Positions 1 through 8,560 of a DNA stretch of 64,000 bases are shown piece after piece. The translations under genes and the position numbers were made by a program. Source of the stretch: Gloeocapsa sp. PCC 7428 (GTDB taxonomy: Bacteria > Cyanobacteriota > Cyanobacteriia > Cyanobacteriales > Chroococcidiopsidaceae). The notes under the pieces are model-generated. The model made no database searches. It had not been told where the DNA came from and saw only the letters and a list, made by a program, of their open reading frames with translations. The DNA is taken from the NCBI RefSeq assembly GCF_000317555.1, contig NC_019745.1, forward strand, positions 2,418,001-2,482,000. The letters run 5' to 3'. How positions within the stretch are numbered: position 1 is the first letter of the stretch; every line of letters begins with the position of its first letter.

Positions 1-37
1 TTTGGTAACGAAGTTTTTGGATAAATACTGTTGCGGT

Positions 38-478
38 TTATGGCAAAGATTCGCAAGCAACTCCATCTTTGTCTCGGTCAAGTCCGTAAGGATCTCCAGG
101 TGTAGAATCGAGTATTCTTTGCGCCTCAGCTTGCGTTGTAAAATCGCTGCAATTGTAATTGCGATCGCTTTGAGTAGGGCGCGATCGCGCTCCAGTTGTC
201 TCTGATGCAGGTGGAGTAGCTGTGTTTGTACCGCGTCTAAACTCTGCTGGCAGTATGGGATTAGTTTGATTCCAAAACCCAATTCTGCGACTTTTAGCAC
301 TTGCCTCAGCATTAAGGAGCCTTTCTCTTAGCTCTGGACAGGCATCGAGGTACTCGCGATAAACAACTGCTTGTCCTTCTTGCACCAAAGCCAGGTTGAT
401 TGATAGATTATTTCTATAAACCTTAGCAACAGCGCGACCATAGCGATCTGTGTCTGCTATTCGTAATTTTGTTTTGAA
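38..478 (-). pseudogene. Truncated thermonuclease (SNase-like) with C-terminal excalibur domain
   Basis: The open frame encodes the second half of a staphylococcal-nuclease-like domain: the stretch ADTDRYGRAVAKVY carries the conserved DRYGR segment, and QEGQAVVYREY follows. After a short linker comes an excalibur calcium-binding domain with Asp-rich DRDKDGVACE and a paired Cys (NCSDF). The first half of the nuclease, with the DGDT segment and the first catalytic acid, is missing: the frame runs into a TAG just upstream of codon TTC (about 478-480), where the neighbouring regulator gene ends. The only start codons are internal TTG/GTG near 388, which would give about 116 residues. I infer a 5'-truncated, probably non-functional secreted nuclease. 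The alternative is a short excalibur protein made from the internal start. Confidence 0.6.
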
Positions 479-771
479 CTAGGCTTCTCTGGTTCAGGTA
501 TGTATTCTATAAGGTCGCCTGGTGTAATAGGAATTCCTTCACGACTCAAACTGTTTAGAGCTTTACAAAGTTTATCCAATGTTTCTTCAGTTAGTCGAGG
601 CATATTTCTTTTACGGAGATTAGAAACTGTAGTAGGACTAACCTCCATTTCCTCCGCCAGCTGTTTGGCTCGAATATCATGCCTAGCCATTACCTCGTTT
701 AAGCGCCATCTAATCAACGTTTGAGCCACCGAACTCTTCGCTACGACTCTACTACAAGTTGCAATCTTCAT
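457..771 (-). CDS. XRE-family helix-turn-helix regulator
   Basis: A 104-residue protein with a Cro/CI-type helix-turn-helix at about residues 20-75 (RWRLNEVMARHDIRAKQLAE, then VSPTTVSNLRKR as the recognition helix region). The layout matches the small HTH_26-type regulators common in cyanobacteria. The C-terminal tail (EYIPEPEKPSS) is short and charged, with no second domain, so it could be an antitoxin-like or phage-type repressor. No partner toxin is adjacent. ATG at 771 has no clear Shine-Dalgarno; a later ATG at 690 would cut into the helix-turn-helix. Its 3' end overlaps the thermonuclease remnant, so the junction probably arose by rearrangement. Confidence 0.7.
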   Translation of the reverse strand: MKIATCSRVVAKSSVAQTLIRWRLNEVMARHDIRAKQLAEEMEVSPTTVSNLRKRNMPRLTEETLDKLCKALNSLSREGIPITPGDLIEYIPEPEKPSSKQNYE

Positions 772-1088
772 GATCTAAAGTTTAACATTTGCCTATATGA
801 TTTTAAATTAAAAAAATCAAGCTCAAAGTCTTTTTATTTTAATTTATGCTTGTATTAATTAGAGCATGGGTTAGTAGGAAAGAGACAATCCCTACCCAAA
901 CGGAATCTAGAATCTCAAAATGATTTCAGCGCAGTACCTCAAAAACCAAATAATCCCCTCTGTATCCCGAAACTAGCGTGGCAGGTGAATCACCGTAGAA
1001 CGAGGAGCTAGGACGGAGGTTTCAAAAATGACTGAACAAAAGCCCCAGCAGCGACTAACTGACTAGGGCGAACACAAAATAATACTAA
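772..1088. other. Gene-free AT-rich stretch
   Basis: No open frame, RNA or convincing repeat is visible here. The half nearest the regulator is very AT-rich and probably holds its promoter. I could not assign specific -35/-10 boxes. Confidence 0.4.
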
Positions 1089-1412
1089 TGGTATTGTAAC
1101 AATGTCATACGTAAAATCCAAACACTAGAAGCACATGGTATTCCTTGCACCGAGTATCGCTACGAACCGGAGCTAGAGTATGAGCAACAAATTGAGTTAG
1201 GTGATACGCAATATATCACTTCTGTAAAAGATCAACACAAGCGTAGAAATCGATACATCGTAATGTTAACAAATCGCTTCACAGGAAAAGACCAAAGAGT
1301 AGATTTGGTAATGCAAGAATCTGGATTTGTTGCAATGATTTCTGAGATTAGAAAACATTTTGGGTATGCTTGGGAAGTGTTCAGTTGGACAGACTGTGAT
1401 GCTCCATTTTAG
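1089..1412 (+). pseudogene. Start-less ORF of unknown family
   Basis: An open frame of about 107 codons ends at TAG 1410-1412 and contains a protein-like sequence (EAHGIPCTEYRYEPELEYEQ, then NRYIVMLTNRFTGKD, then ending SWTDCDAPF). The frame is closed upstream by TAA and has no ATG, GTG or TTG before the in-frame ATG at 1263. That ATG would give only 49 residues. A short ATG in another frame (about 1102) stops after eight codons, so a frameshift near the N-terminus is plausible. I do not recognise the family. Confidence 0.35.
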
Positions 1413-1571
1413 TCAGTAGTTACTAATTTTATAAAGATGCTTGTGGTGTATTACTACAGGCATCCTACTCCAGCTAAAACAAGTAAAACAGTGGTGTGTC
1501 AATAAATAAGAACTACAGTTAATTTCTCCCTCTCCTCTGCTTCCTCTGCTACCCATTTGTAGCAAATTTAA

Positions 1572-1584
1572 AGTGAAATGGTAT
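1572..1584. repeat. MITE-type terminal repeat end
   Basis: AGTGAAATGGTAT matches the inverted terminal repeat of the MITE-like element at 50388-50524. The 50 or so bases to its left (tctcctctgc, ccatttgtag) also resemble that element's interior. It directly abuts the IS630 fossil, so one end of a small element seems to survive here. I did not find a matching left end. Confidence 0.45.
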
Positions 1585-2150
1585 CACACAGACAGTTGCA
1601 ACAGCACATTGCGCAGGAGCCTGAGGTGGTGTTTGATGCCAAGCCGAGTGACTACACCTGGTGTGAGCACGCTGGCATCAGGTTGAAGAAGACACAAAAG
1701 CGTCTACCCAAGGCAGACCGCCAATTGGTTGAGAAAAAAACTGGCGATTAGCACCTGGTTGGAGGCTGAGCGCGATCAAATTCACTCCGGCTGATTGGTT
1801 GTGCTGTTCGAGGATGAGTGTCATCGGTTGTGCGGGGACGTTGGTGGCGATGTGTGCGGAAAAACAGATGAACAAATTGAGCAAAAGCTCACCAACCAAC
1901 CGCTCCATCGTTCCCAGCCGGTGAAGCCGTATCTAGAGTCACTCCATCAACGATTGGATGACTCTGAGTGGAAGATTACTTGTATTCGGTTTGCTGCGCA
2001 TCAGCCCAAGCAGAATCCGATTGAAGCTCTTTGCTTACAGCACAAGCGTTTCCTTCGAGAGTACTATCACTTGTGTAAATCATGCGATGTGGTTTAGTTT
2101 CTCTTTGAGTTTGTCACGCCTTGTCACGTCTTTTCTTTCCTCAAGCTTTT
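1578..2150 (+). pseudogene. IS630-family transposase fossil
   Basis: Translated pieces match IS630-type transposases. The first is YTWCEHAGIRLKKTQKRLPK in the N-terminal part; the second is STWLEAERDQIHS. Next come LFEDECHRLCGDVGG, the central DDE-type segment with the second acidic residue, and SEWKITCIRFAAHQPKQNPI, the PxxNPIE-type segment before the last acidic residue. The last piece is FLFEFVT near 2098-2118. The pieces lie in different frames, are separated by in-frame stops (about 1750, 1794 and 2095), and the middle of the protein is deleted. It cannot encode an active transposase. The nearby MITE may have used the same kind of transposase. Confidence 0.8.
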
Positions 2151-2308
2151 TACCTATTGCTGTTTCTCACCACTCCTTTTGGATTGCTATGGCTGTAACG
2201 AAGAATGGGCGCATTAAAGTAAAAATTTGTACGTTCTTAGCATGGTTAATTTAACCCAAAGGGACGATCGCAGAAATTTTATAATAAGTAGAGTAGCCAG
2301 GTGAAATC

Positions 2309-2971
2309 ATGTGTGGAAGATATACCTTGAGTCAATCTGCCGAAGCGATCGCCACAGCGTTTGGGCTAGATGCATCACCAGCGATGGAACCCAGATATAA
2401 CATTGCACCTACCCAATCAGTACCTGTAGTAGTGTATTCTTCTGAAAAGCAACGCCAGTTGCAGCTGATGCGTTGGGGCTTGATTCCCTCATGGGCAAAA
2501 GATCCTAACATCGGATCGCGCCTAATTAATGCCCGTTCAGAAACCGTCAGCGAGAAACCCTCATTTCGCGCTGCGTTTCGTCACCGACGTTGTTTAGTCA
2601 TTGCTGATGGATTTTATGAATGGCAACGTCAAGAACGTAAAAAACAGCCGTACTACTTTCAGCTTCAGGATAAACAACCGTTTGGTTTCGCTGGTTTGTG
2701 GGAACATTGGCAATCTTCAGATGGAGAAGAAATCAATACTTGCACTATTCTGACAACAGAAGCTAACGAACTTATGCGTCCGATTCACGATCGGATGCCA
2801 GTCATTTTAAACCCTCAAGACTACGCTCTTTGGTTAAATCCCGCTGCACAGCCAACTGAATTACAGGATTTGTTACACCCATACTCATCACAAGCAATGA
2901 ACTCTTATCCAGTGAGTACCTTAGTCAACAAACCGACAAACAATAGTCCAGCGTGCATTAATAGTTTATAG
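2309..2971 (+). CDS. SRAP-domain protein (YedK/HMCES type)
   Basis: A 220-residue single-domain SRAP protein. The family crosslinks to abasic sites in single-stranded DNA through Cys2 and so shields stalled forks; the bacterial members are often called SOS-response-associated peptidases. The needed features are visible: MCGRYT at the N-terminus so that Cys2 becomes the free N-terminal residue, Asn31 in RYNIAPTQ, Glu in DGFYEW, and His in IHDRMPVIL. Length and spacing are normal. ATG 2309 is fixed by the catalytic Cys2. No SOS box was identified in the short upstream gap, and the gene stands alone beside the transposase fossil. Confidence 0.93.
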   Translation: MCGRYTLSQSAEAIATAFGLDASPAMEPRYNIAPTQSVPVVVYSSEKQRQLQLMRWGLIPSWAKDPNIGSRLINARSETVSEKPSFRAAFRHRRCLVIADGFYEWQRQERKKQPYYFQLQDKQPFGFAGLWEHWQSSDGEEINTCTILTTEANELMRPIHDRMPVILNPQDYALWLNPAAQPTELQDLLHPYSSQAMNSYPVSTLVNKPTNNSPACINSL

Positions 2972-3470
2972 TCTATAGCTGATGCAATAGTATAGGCTAA
3001 AGATGTTCTTCAACTAAAGTCCACTGTAGCGAACTTTGTTTGTCTAGCAGTAAATTCATTCGCGATCGCATTCTGAGTAGTCAAATTTATTGAATCTTCT
3101 CACAAAAAGAATTGAATATTATTGCGCTTATCCTCAGTTTTAAATGAAGCATTAAAAATATATTTCTGAGTGAAATTACCTGACTCAGTATAATTACATA
3201 AATCAAAAAAATCCGTAAAAACACGCTGGAAGTCTCCAGAATTTATATTTATTTTGATTTAGAACACAAAGCTGTAAAGTTTGAGTAAAGCAGCAACCGA
3301 ATTAAGTAAAGTCTTGATGAGCAAAGATGAGTTCATTAATCTTGAATTCTCATTTTTGTGTAGGACTGTTTTGTCTAAAAAAAGCTAAATTTCATGAGAT
3401 TTAGCACTTGAAGTATGAATGCATAGCTCACTTACAGAAGTGAGTTGTTGAACTCTACTGAAAATTTAGC
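2972..3470. other. AT-rich intergenic region
   Basis: About 500 bases without a credible open frame. One HIP1 octamer is present near 3062. The 3' part probably contains the promoter of the glucanase gene, but I cannot point to defined boxes. Confidence 0.4.
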
Positions 3471-5036
3471 ATGAAAGGTAAAAGACATTTGGCTTCTGCG
3501 AGAAGAAATCACTCTTTCCTAAATATTTTATTAGGAATGCTAGTAATTGGGGGAATAGGTGTAACCGAGATTACTCGTAAGGCTATTGCTGCTCCACCAC
3601 CAAGTATTAGAGTAGTGGGTAATAAATTCCAAGATTCTCAAGGTAAGACTGTTGTATTGCGTGGAGTTAGTCTTACAGATGCAGAACATATTAGTAAGAA
3701 TTTTGGCTATAAATTTATTATCGATTTACTCACCGATCCGAGTAAAAATTGGCATACCAAAATTGTTCGTGTTCCGATTCATCCTCATACTTGGTTAGAA
3801 AACGAAGCTTTTTCTCAAACGAAGGCAGATCGCCACTTCAATCAGTACTTAAAGCCTTTGGTAGACTATGCAACCTCAAAAGGACTGTACGTCATCATCG
3901 ATTGGCATTACGTACAAGATCCACGTAGCAAGCAAAGTCAAACACTTGCCTTCTGGAAGTACATGGCACCTAAGTTTAGCTCCTATAGCAATGTTCTCTA
4001 TGAGATATTCAATGAAAACTCTAGCAATGCTAGTAGTGGGATGACTTGGAGTACTTGGAAAAATCTGGCGCAACCGTGGATTAATACAATTCGATCTGCT
4101 AGCGCACCAAATATTATTTTAATCTGCGGTCCTCAATACTGCCAACATATGCGTGAGGCTGCTGAGGCACCGTTTTACGATCCTATGTTTCCTAATTCAC
4201 CAAATTTAGCTTATGTTGCACACATTTACCCTAGCTTTTATGGGCGTCAAGGAAGTTCACAACGACAAAAATATGAGTACGAAATCGGTTACTTAGCGCA
4301 GCGTTACCCAGTTGTCGTAACTGAGTGGGGGTGGGATGAAGATATGTCAGGTACGGAAGTTTATGGAAATCAAAATAGTTATGGAAATGAATTAAAGAAA
4401 TTTATTGATGATTATGGTTTAAGTTGGACGAGTTGGGTAGCAAGCAATAATCCTTGGTATCCACAGTTATTTGATCGTAACTGGAATCCGCGCAATGGTC
4501 CTCGATATCATGGAAGCTTTACACGCGATTGGTTATCCGAAAAGCGTAACAGCAACCCATCACAAGCCAAACCATCAACATTAAGCTTCCCACTCCGAAT
4601 TGCAGCAGGAAGCAATACAGAGTTTATTGCATCTGATGGTAGTAAATGGGTTCCAGATCAAGGTTTTTTAAATGGTTTAACTGTGGAGCGTGGTGACGTT
4701 CCTATTGCTAATACATCCAATGCTAGAATTTACCAAACTGAACGGTATGGTCTGACAGGTTATACATTTGCAATTCCTAACGGTAACTACCTTGTTAAAC
4801 TACATTTTGCAGAAACTTATAATGGTATTTCAGCAAAAGGTCAACGCGTATTTGATGTGGCAGTAGAAGAGGCAAAACTGGCAAATGTTGATGTATACTC
4901 AGAAGCCAATGGGAGAAATATTGCGCTGGTCAAAACCATTAATGTTACTGTAAAAGACGGTCAATTAGATATCAAATTTACGCCCCGCGTTCAGCTACCC
5001 ATGATTAATGCTTTAGAAGTCATACCGACAAAATGA
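3471..5036 (+). CDS. Secreted GH5 cellulase-like glycosidase with C-terminal malectin domain
   Basis: A 521-residue protein. A basic N-terminus and a hydrophobic segment (LNILLGMLVIGGIGV, residues about 18-32) form a signal peptide or membrane anchor, with possible cleavage after AIAA. Residues about 45-350 are a glycoside hydrolase family 5 barrel: LRGVSL, the acid/base Glu182 in YEIFNEN and the nucleophile Glu285 in VVTEWGWD. A Lys/Ser/Pro linker follows. Residues about 373-518 look like a malectin/di-glucose-binding beta-sandwich (YALTGYTF-like strand, VKLHFAETY, GQRVFDVAVE). The protein should cut beta-1,4-glucans outside the cytoplasm, perhaps remodelling the cell's own polysaccharide sheath. 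Monocistronic; a DUF1823 gene converges from the right. Confidence 0.85.
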   Translation: MKGKRHLASARRNHSFLNILLGMLVIGGIGVTEITRKAIAAPPPSIRVVGNKFQDSQGKTVVLRGVSLTDAEHISKNFGYKFIIDLLTDPSKNWHTKIVRVPIHPHTWLENEAFSQTKADRHFNQYLKPLVDYATSKGLYVIIDWHYVQDPRSKQSQTLAFWKYMAPKFSSYSNVLYEIFNENSSNASSGMTWSTWKNLAQPWINTIRSASAPNIILICGPQYCQHMREAAEAPFYDPMFPNSPNLAYVAHIYPSFYGRQGSSQRQKYEYEIGYLAQRYPVVVTEWGWDEDMSGTEVYGNQNSYGNELKKFIDDYGLSWTSWVASNNPWYPQLFDRNWNPRNGPRYHGSFTRDWLSEKRNSNPSQAKPSTLSFPLRIAAGSNTEFIASDGSKWVPDQGFLNGLTVERGDVPIANTSNARIYQTERYGLTGYTFAIPNGNYLVKLHFAETYNGISAKGQRVFDVAVEEAKLANVDVYSEANGRNIALVKTINVTVKDGQLDIKFTPRVQLPMINALEVIPTK

Positions 5037-5040
5037 ATCT

Positions 5041-5418
5041 TTAGGTGTTTTCGTTGGTTTGTTGCATATAACTTAATAACCAGTTCGCAACTGTTGCGCG
5101 GCGAGTTTGTCGAGGTCCAAATTCGCCAATTTTATAACCAGAAAAACCGATTTCTTTTAAAAGCTGTTTATTTTCTGGAGGAATTGAACGAGTTAGCTTA
5201 ACTGTCGCGGGACGACTCTCGATGAAGTTTGGTGGTTGTGGATACTCATTGCGCCACTCGTCTACAACTTTTGTGTTATCCCATGTATCTGTCGCATCAT
5301 CGTAACGATAACCTAAATAGTGCCATACCAATCGATTAACGGTCGCATCGTCAATTGTATCGTTGATAATTGCCCAAATTGTGTCTATATTTAGTGGTAA
5401 CAATTGAGGAGTATTCAT
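5041..5418 (-). CDS. DUF1823 family protein
   Basis: A 125-residue soluble protein matching the DUF1823 family of cyanobacteria and plastid-bearing organisms. Diagnostic stretches are VWHYLGYRYDDATDTWD, then SRPATVKLTRSIPPENKQLL, FSGYKIGEFGPRQTRRAT and the WLLSYM end. The function is not known. The gene ends four bases from the 3' end of the glucanase gene and converges with it. Confidence 0.85.
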   Translation of the reverse strand: MNTPQLLPLNIDTIWAIINDTIDDATVNRLVWHYLGYRYDDATDTWDNTKVVDEWRNEYPQPPNFIESRPATVKLTRSIPPENKQLLKEIGFSGYKIGEFGPRQTRRATVANWLLSYMQQTNENT

Positions 5419-5640
5419 AAGTTTTCATTATTTGAGGAAATTTTTTTTTGAAACTAAGGACATGAATTATTTAAAGGCTTGACAGCAAGCTACGCCAAAA
5501 TTTTGTGCAACTTATCATGTGAAGTTTGATTAACGCTTCTCATCAATATCTACCTCTGTTGGAAGAGATCGTAGATAAAAAAATTATGACAAACTGATGA
5601 CAAAAGCAAGCGCTTCAACTCCGCTTCTAGGAGAAGAATT

Positions 5641-5880
5641 ATGGGAATAGACGATTTTCTAAGAAATATTCCAGGATTCCCACGAGGAAGATCTGAAGAT
5701 GACGATCGCAGATACCGCGATGACGATGACGATCGCCGCCGTAACCGATACCGCGACGATGACGATGATGACGATGACGATCGCCGTTACCGATACCGCG
5801 ATCGCGATGATGATGACGATGATGATGACGACCGTCGTAACCGATACCGCGATCGCGACGATGACGATGATGACGATTGA
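5641..5880 (+). CDS. Asp/Arg-repeat polyampholyte protein
   Basis: A 79-residue ORF with a normal-looking N-terminus (MGIDDFLRNIPGFPRGR) followed by alternating poly-Asp blocks and RRYRDRD-type blocks. The DNA is built from gatgac units interrupted by cgatcgc, so HIP1-like sites and the coding repeat coincide. A good Shine-Dalgarno (AGGAGAAG, about 5629-5636) precedes ATG 5641, and a strong hairpin terminator follows at 5912-5950. Both argue for real expression. No catalytic domain is present; the sequence predicts a disordered polyampholyte that could bind divalent cations or nucleic acid. The repeats could also expand and contract by slippage. Function unknown. Confidence 0.6.
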   Translation: MGIDDFLRNIPGFPRGRSEDDDRRYRDDDDDRRRNRYRDDDDDDDDDRRYRYRDRDDDDDDDDDRRNRYRDRDDDDDDD

Positions 5881-5911
5881 ATTGAATTAAGTTGTGGCAC
5901 CAAGAAACACA

Positions 5912-5950
5912 TCGCCTTTGTCTCAATTTGTTTAAGATAGACAAAGGCGA
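5912..5950 (+). terminator. Hairpin terminator after the Asp/Arg protein
   Basis: A perfect 12-bp stem, TCGCCTTTGTCT / AGACAAAGGCGA (5912-5923 and 5939-5950), with a 15-base loop, is followed by ATTTATTAT. It sits 32 bases after the Asp/Arg gene and just before acyP. Confidence 0.75.
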
Positions 5951-5990
5951 ATTTATTATGTCGTCATATCACTGGTAACAATTCAAGCTG

Positions 5991-6287
5991 ATGTTAGATT
6001 CATCACTACCCCTAGCGCAAATCCAAGTTCATGTTTTAGTTTCTGGTAGAGTGCAAGGAGTTGGCTATCGCATGGCAACTTACGATGTCGCTCAAGCGTT
6101 AGGGCTAAATGGCTGGGTACGCAATCTCGCGGATGGTCGCGTCGAAGCTGTTTTTGAAGGAAGTAAAGATGTAGTAGAAGAGATGGTGCGATGGTGTCGC
6201 CAAGGAAGTCGGGCTGCTGTCGTCGAAGATGTCGCTGTTGAGTACAAAGAATCAGAGGGGTTTTCTGACTTTAGTATCCGTCGTTAA
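5991..6287 (+). CDS. acyP: Acylphosphatase
   Basis: A 98-residue acylphosphatase that hydrolyses carboxyl-phosphate bonds. The signature is intact: VSGRVQGVGYR, whose final Arg binds the acyl-phosphate, and GWVRNLADGRVEA, whose Asn activates water. The length is normal for the family. ATG 5991 lies about 40 bases after the upstream terminator, so the gene is probably its own unit. Confidence 0.95.
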   Translation: MLDSSLPLAQIQVHVLVSGRVQGVGYRMATYDVAQALGLNGWVRNLADGRVEAVFEGSKDVVEEMVRWCRQGSRAAVVEDVAVEYKESEGFSDFSIRR

Positions 6288-6542
6288 GTATTATTTACTA
6301 ATTTTATTGATAGTAATTTTTTATTTAAACTTTATAAAAAAACTTAATAATGCGTGCTTCTGTGTAGAATTGAGCAATGAAAATATTAGATTTGACAAAT
6401 GCGATCGCGTCTTGAGTCCTACAAATACTGCCAAAAATTTCCTGCTAAAATGAAGTTTTTTGGATTAAGATAAGTAATGTTTTTACGTAAATTCAGAACT
6501 TAATATTGAGTACATTTTTGAACAAATAAAAAATTCTATCTT

Positions 6543-7589
6543 ATGCACAACAAACTATTCAACACGCATATTCAAGATTCACACATCTTAATGACTCCGA
6601 AGGAAGTAAAAGCAAAACTCCCACTTACACATTCGGCAGAGAAGACGGTTTTGCGCGCCAGGAAAGAAATAGAGGCGATTTTAGAAGGTTACGACAATCG
6701 CAAATTCATCGTGGTGGGACCTTGCTCGATCCATGATGTTAAAGCAGCTAAAGAGTATGCTGAAAAGCTCAAAAAACTTGCCGATCAAGTCAAAGATAAA
6801 CTCCTACTCATCATGCGAGTCTACTTTGAAAAGCCCCGCACAAACGTTGGCTGGAAAGGTTTAATCAACGATCCAGACATGAATGATTCGTTTCACATCG
6901 AAAAGGGCTTGTTAATAGCACGAAAACTACTCATTCATTTAGCTGAACTAGGTTTACCCGCAGCAACCGAAGCCTTAGACCCGATTGTACCGCAGTATAT
7001 TAGTGAATTAATTGCTTGGTCTGCGATCGGCGCGCGCACAACCGAATCACAAACGCATCGAGAAATGGCAAGCGGCTTGTCTATGCCTGTTGGTTTCAAA
7101 AATGGCACTGATGGCGGTATCGAAGTTGCCTTAAATGCCTTAAAGTCGGCGGAAGTTCCGCACCATTTTCTAGGTATTAACCACAACGGGCAAGTTAGTG
7201 TATTTAAAACCAAAGGAAACACTCACGGGCATATTATTCTTAGAGGTGGCGGTGGTAAGCCGAATTACGACCCTGAGAGTATTAAAGCCGCTGAAGAAAA
7301 ACTAAAAGCAGCAAATTTACCAGCGAAAATCGTGATTGATTGCAGTCATGGAAACTCAAATAAAGATTATAAGTTACAGGCTACAGTGTTTAACAACGTC
7401 GTTCAGCAAATTGTTGAGGGTAATACTGCGATTGTTGGCATGATGCTAGAATCGAATTTGTATGAAGGCGGACAATCGATTCCAAGCAATTTAGCAGATT
7501 TGAAATATGGTGTTTCAGTAACAGATAAGTGTATTAGCTGGGAAGAAACGGAAGGAATTATTAGCGATGCTTACGAAAAACTCAAGTAG
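6543..7589 (+). CDS. aroF: 3-deoxy-7-phosphoheptulonate (DAHP) synthase, class I
   Basis: A 348-residue enzyme joining phosphoenolpyruvate and erythrose 4-phosphate at the entry to the shikimate pathway. It matches class I-alpha (AroF/G/H-like) enzymes: FIVVGPCSIHD, MRVYFEKPRTNVGWKG, then SGLSMPVGFKNGTDGG and VIDCSHGNSNKD. Full length, with its own AT-rich leader of about 250 bases. It ends properly at TAG, one of several genes showing that TAG is an ordinary stop here. Feedback regulation cannot be read from the sequence. Confidence 0.95.
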   Translation: MHNKLFNTHIQDSHILMTPKEVKAKLPLTHSAEKTVLRARKEIEAILEGYDNRKFIVVGPCSIHDVKAAKEYAEKLKKLADQVKDKLLLIMRVYFEKPRTNVGWKGLINDPDMNDSFHIEKGLLIARKLLIHLAELGLPAATEALDPIVPQYISELIAWSAIGARTTESQTHREMASGLSMPVGFKNGTDGGIEVALNALKSAEVPHHFLGINHNGQVSVFKTKGNTHGHIILRGGGGKPNYDPESIKAAEEKLKAANLPAKIVIDCSHGNSNKDYKLQATVFNNVVQQIVEGNTAIVGMMLESNLYEGGQSIPSNLADLKYGVSVTDKCISWEETEGIISDAYEKLK

Positions 7590-7776
7590 TACTGTAGTCA
7601 CAATCTTAAGTTAATTACGATTGGTCTTGGTAAGAGGTAATGGGTAATTGGTCATTATCTGATTTAGATGATTGGTACAGAGAGAAAGGAGGAATGCTTT
7701 TGAATATACCAGCGATTAAGTGCGATCGCCTGTAGTGACTTTTTTTAGCAAGCATCCTCCTATGACTGGTTTGTGT

Positions 7777-7959
7777 TCACTTGAAAAGCACGCTTTTATA
7801 GGTTAAACCACGATATCTGAGTTCGCATATTTGTATTTCAAGAGTAGTACGCCGCTGTTTGCGATAGGTAATACCTCGATATTTGGCGGTTATACTAGTA
7901 TTGCTATTTACACGGACAGCAGAAGTTTCGTACTTCAAACCACGATAGGATAAAGTCAT
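7777..7959 (-). CDS. DUF4278 small protein
   Basis: A 60-residue protein with three copies of the YRG-x-x-Y motif (LSYRGLKYET, AKYRGITYRK, LRYRGLTYKS), the hallmark of the cyanobacterial DUF4278 family. I place the start at the ATG at 7959 because AAAGGTGA lies just upstream and the family begins close to the first YRG. An upstream ATG at 8007 would add 16 unrelated residues. Function unknown; such proteins are frequent near stress genes in cyanobacteria. Confidence 0.75.
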   Translation of the reverse strand: MTLSYRGLKYETSAVRVNSNTSITAKYRGITYRKQRRTTLEIQICELRYRGLTYKSVLFK

Positions 7960-8034
7960 AATTTTCACCTTTGATTGAGTCGTTAAAGCAGTGAGTTGGT
8001 AAATCATTTGCAGTTTGCCGTTGTCGTAAGTTTG

Positions 8035-8289
8035 TTATCGAGAATTTATCCACAGCAGTTCTTGCGCAGTGCGTGTACCTGCGGCTTGTAAAGAACGAGA
8101 TATGTGCGGTGCTTGTGTATAGATAGTTATGCTGGCGATCGCTAAAATCAATAAAACAATCAACAACAGTGGCTGATTATTTGGTGTTTCTTGAACTGAC
8201 TTGGCAAAGCATTTTTCTAGAAACTGTCGCGGATTGCTACTAGCTGAGTGCGTCAGTAAATTAGCAGCATCAAACGAACGATGAGGCAT
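8035..8289 (-). CDS. Small single-span membrane protein, unknown
   Basis: An 84-residue protein with a hydrophilic N-terminal half and one hydrophobic helix (LLLIVLLILAIASITIY, about residues 41-57), then a short tail. AGGAG about ten bases before ATG 8289 supports the start. It lies directly upstream of the DUF4278 gene on the same strand with about 75 bases between, so the two may be co-transcribed. No family recognised. Confidence 0.6.
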   Translation of the reverse strand: MPHRSFDAANLLTHSASSNPRQFLEKCFAKSVQETPNNQPLLLIVLLILAIASITIYTQAPHISRSLQAAGTRTAQELLWINSR

Positions 8290-8560
8290 TTTATATGTCT
8301 CCTATAACGTGGGTAGTCATGCGAATTACAACAGTTCGCTATTGCTTATAGCGCCCATCTCTCATTCAGTGACTACAACCCAACTTGCTTTTATTTCGGC
8401 TAAGATGCGTGAAAAAAGCTCAAAATCTGCAATTTAGTGATTGATTTGTGCTTTAATCGTCTACGATCATTTAGGTTTACAGTAATACGCAGGCATACTT
8501 AAGCTAAAATTCTCTTTACGAAAGAATTAATATTATGCAAGATATAGAAATAGATAATTA

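Noticed and set aside
5700-5880. Repeat array considered as CRISPR
   Set aside because: The units are short coding simple repeats without unique spacers.
5639-5944. His/Arg-rich minus-strand ORF over the Asp/Arg gene
   Set aside because: It arises from reading the same simple repeats backwards; the ribosome site and terminator support the plus strand.
6229-6453. 74-codon ORF overlapping the acyP end
   Set aside because: Overlaps the acylphosphatase in another frame and runs into AT-rich intergenic DNA; composition is not protein-like.
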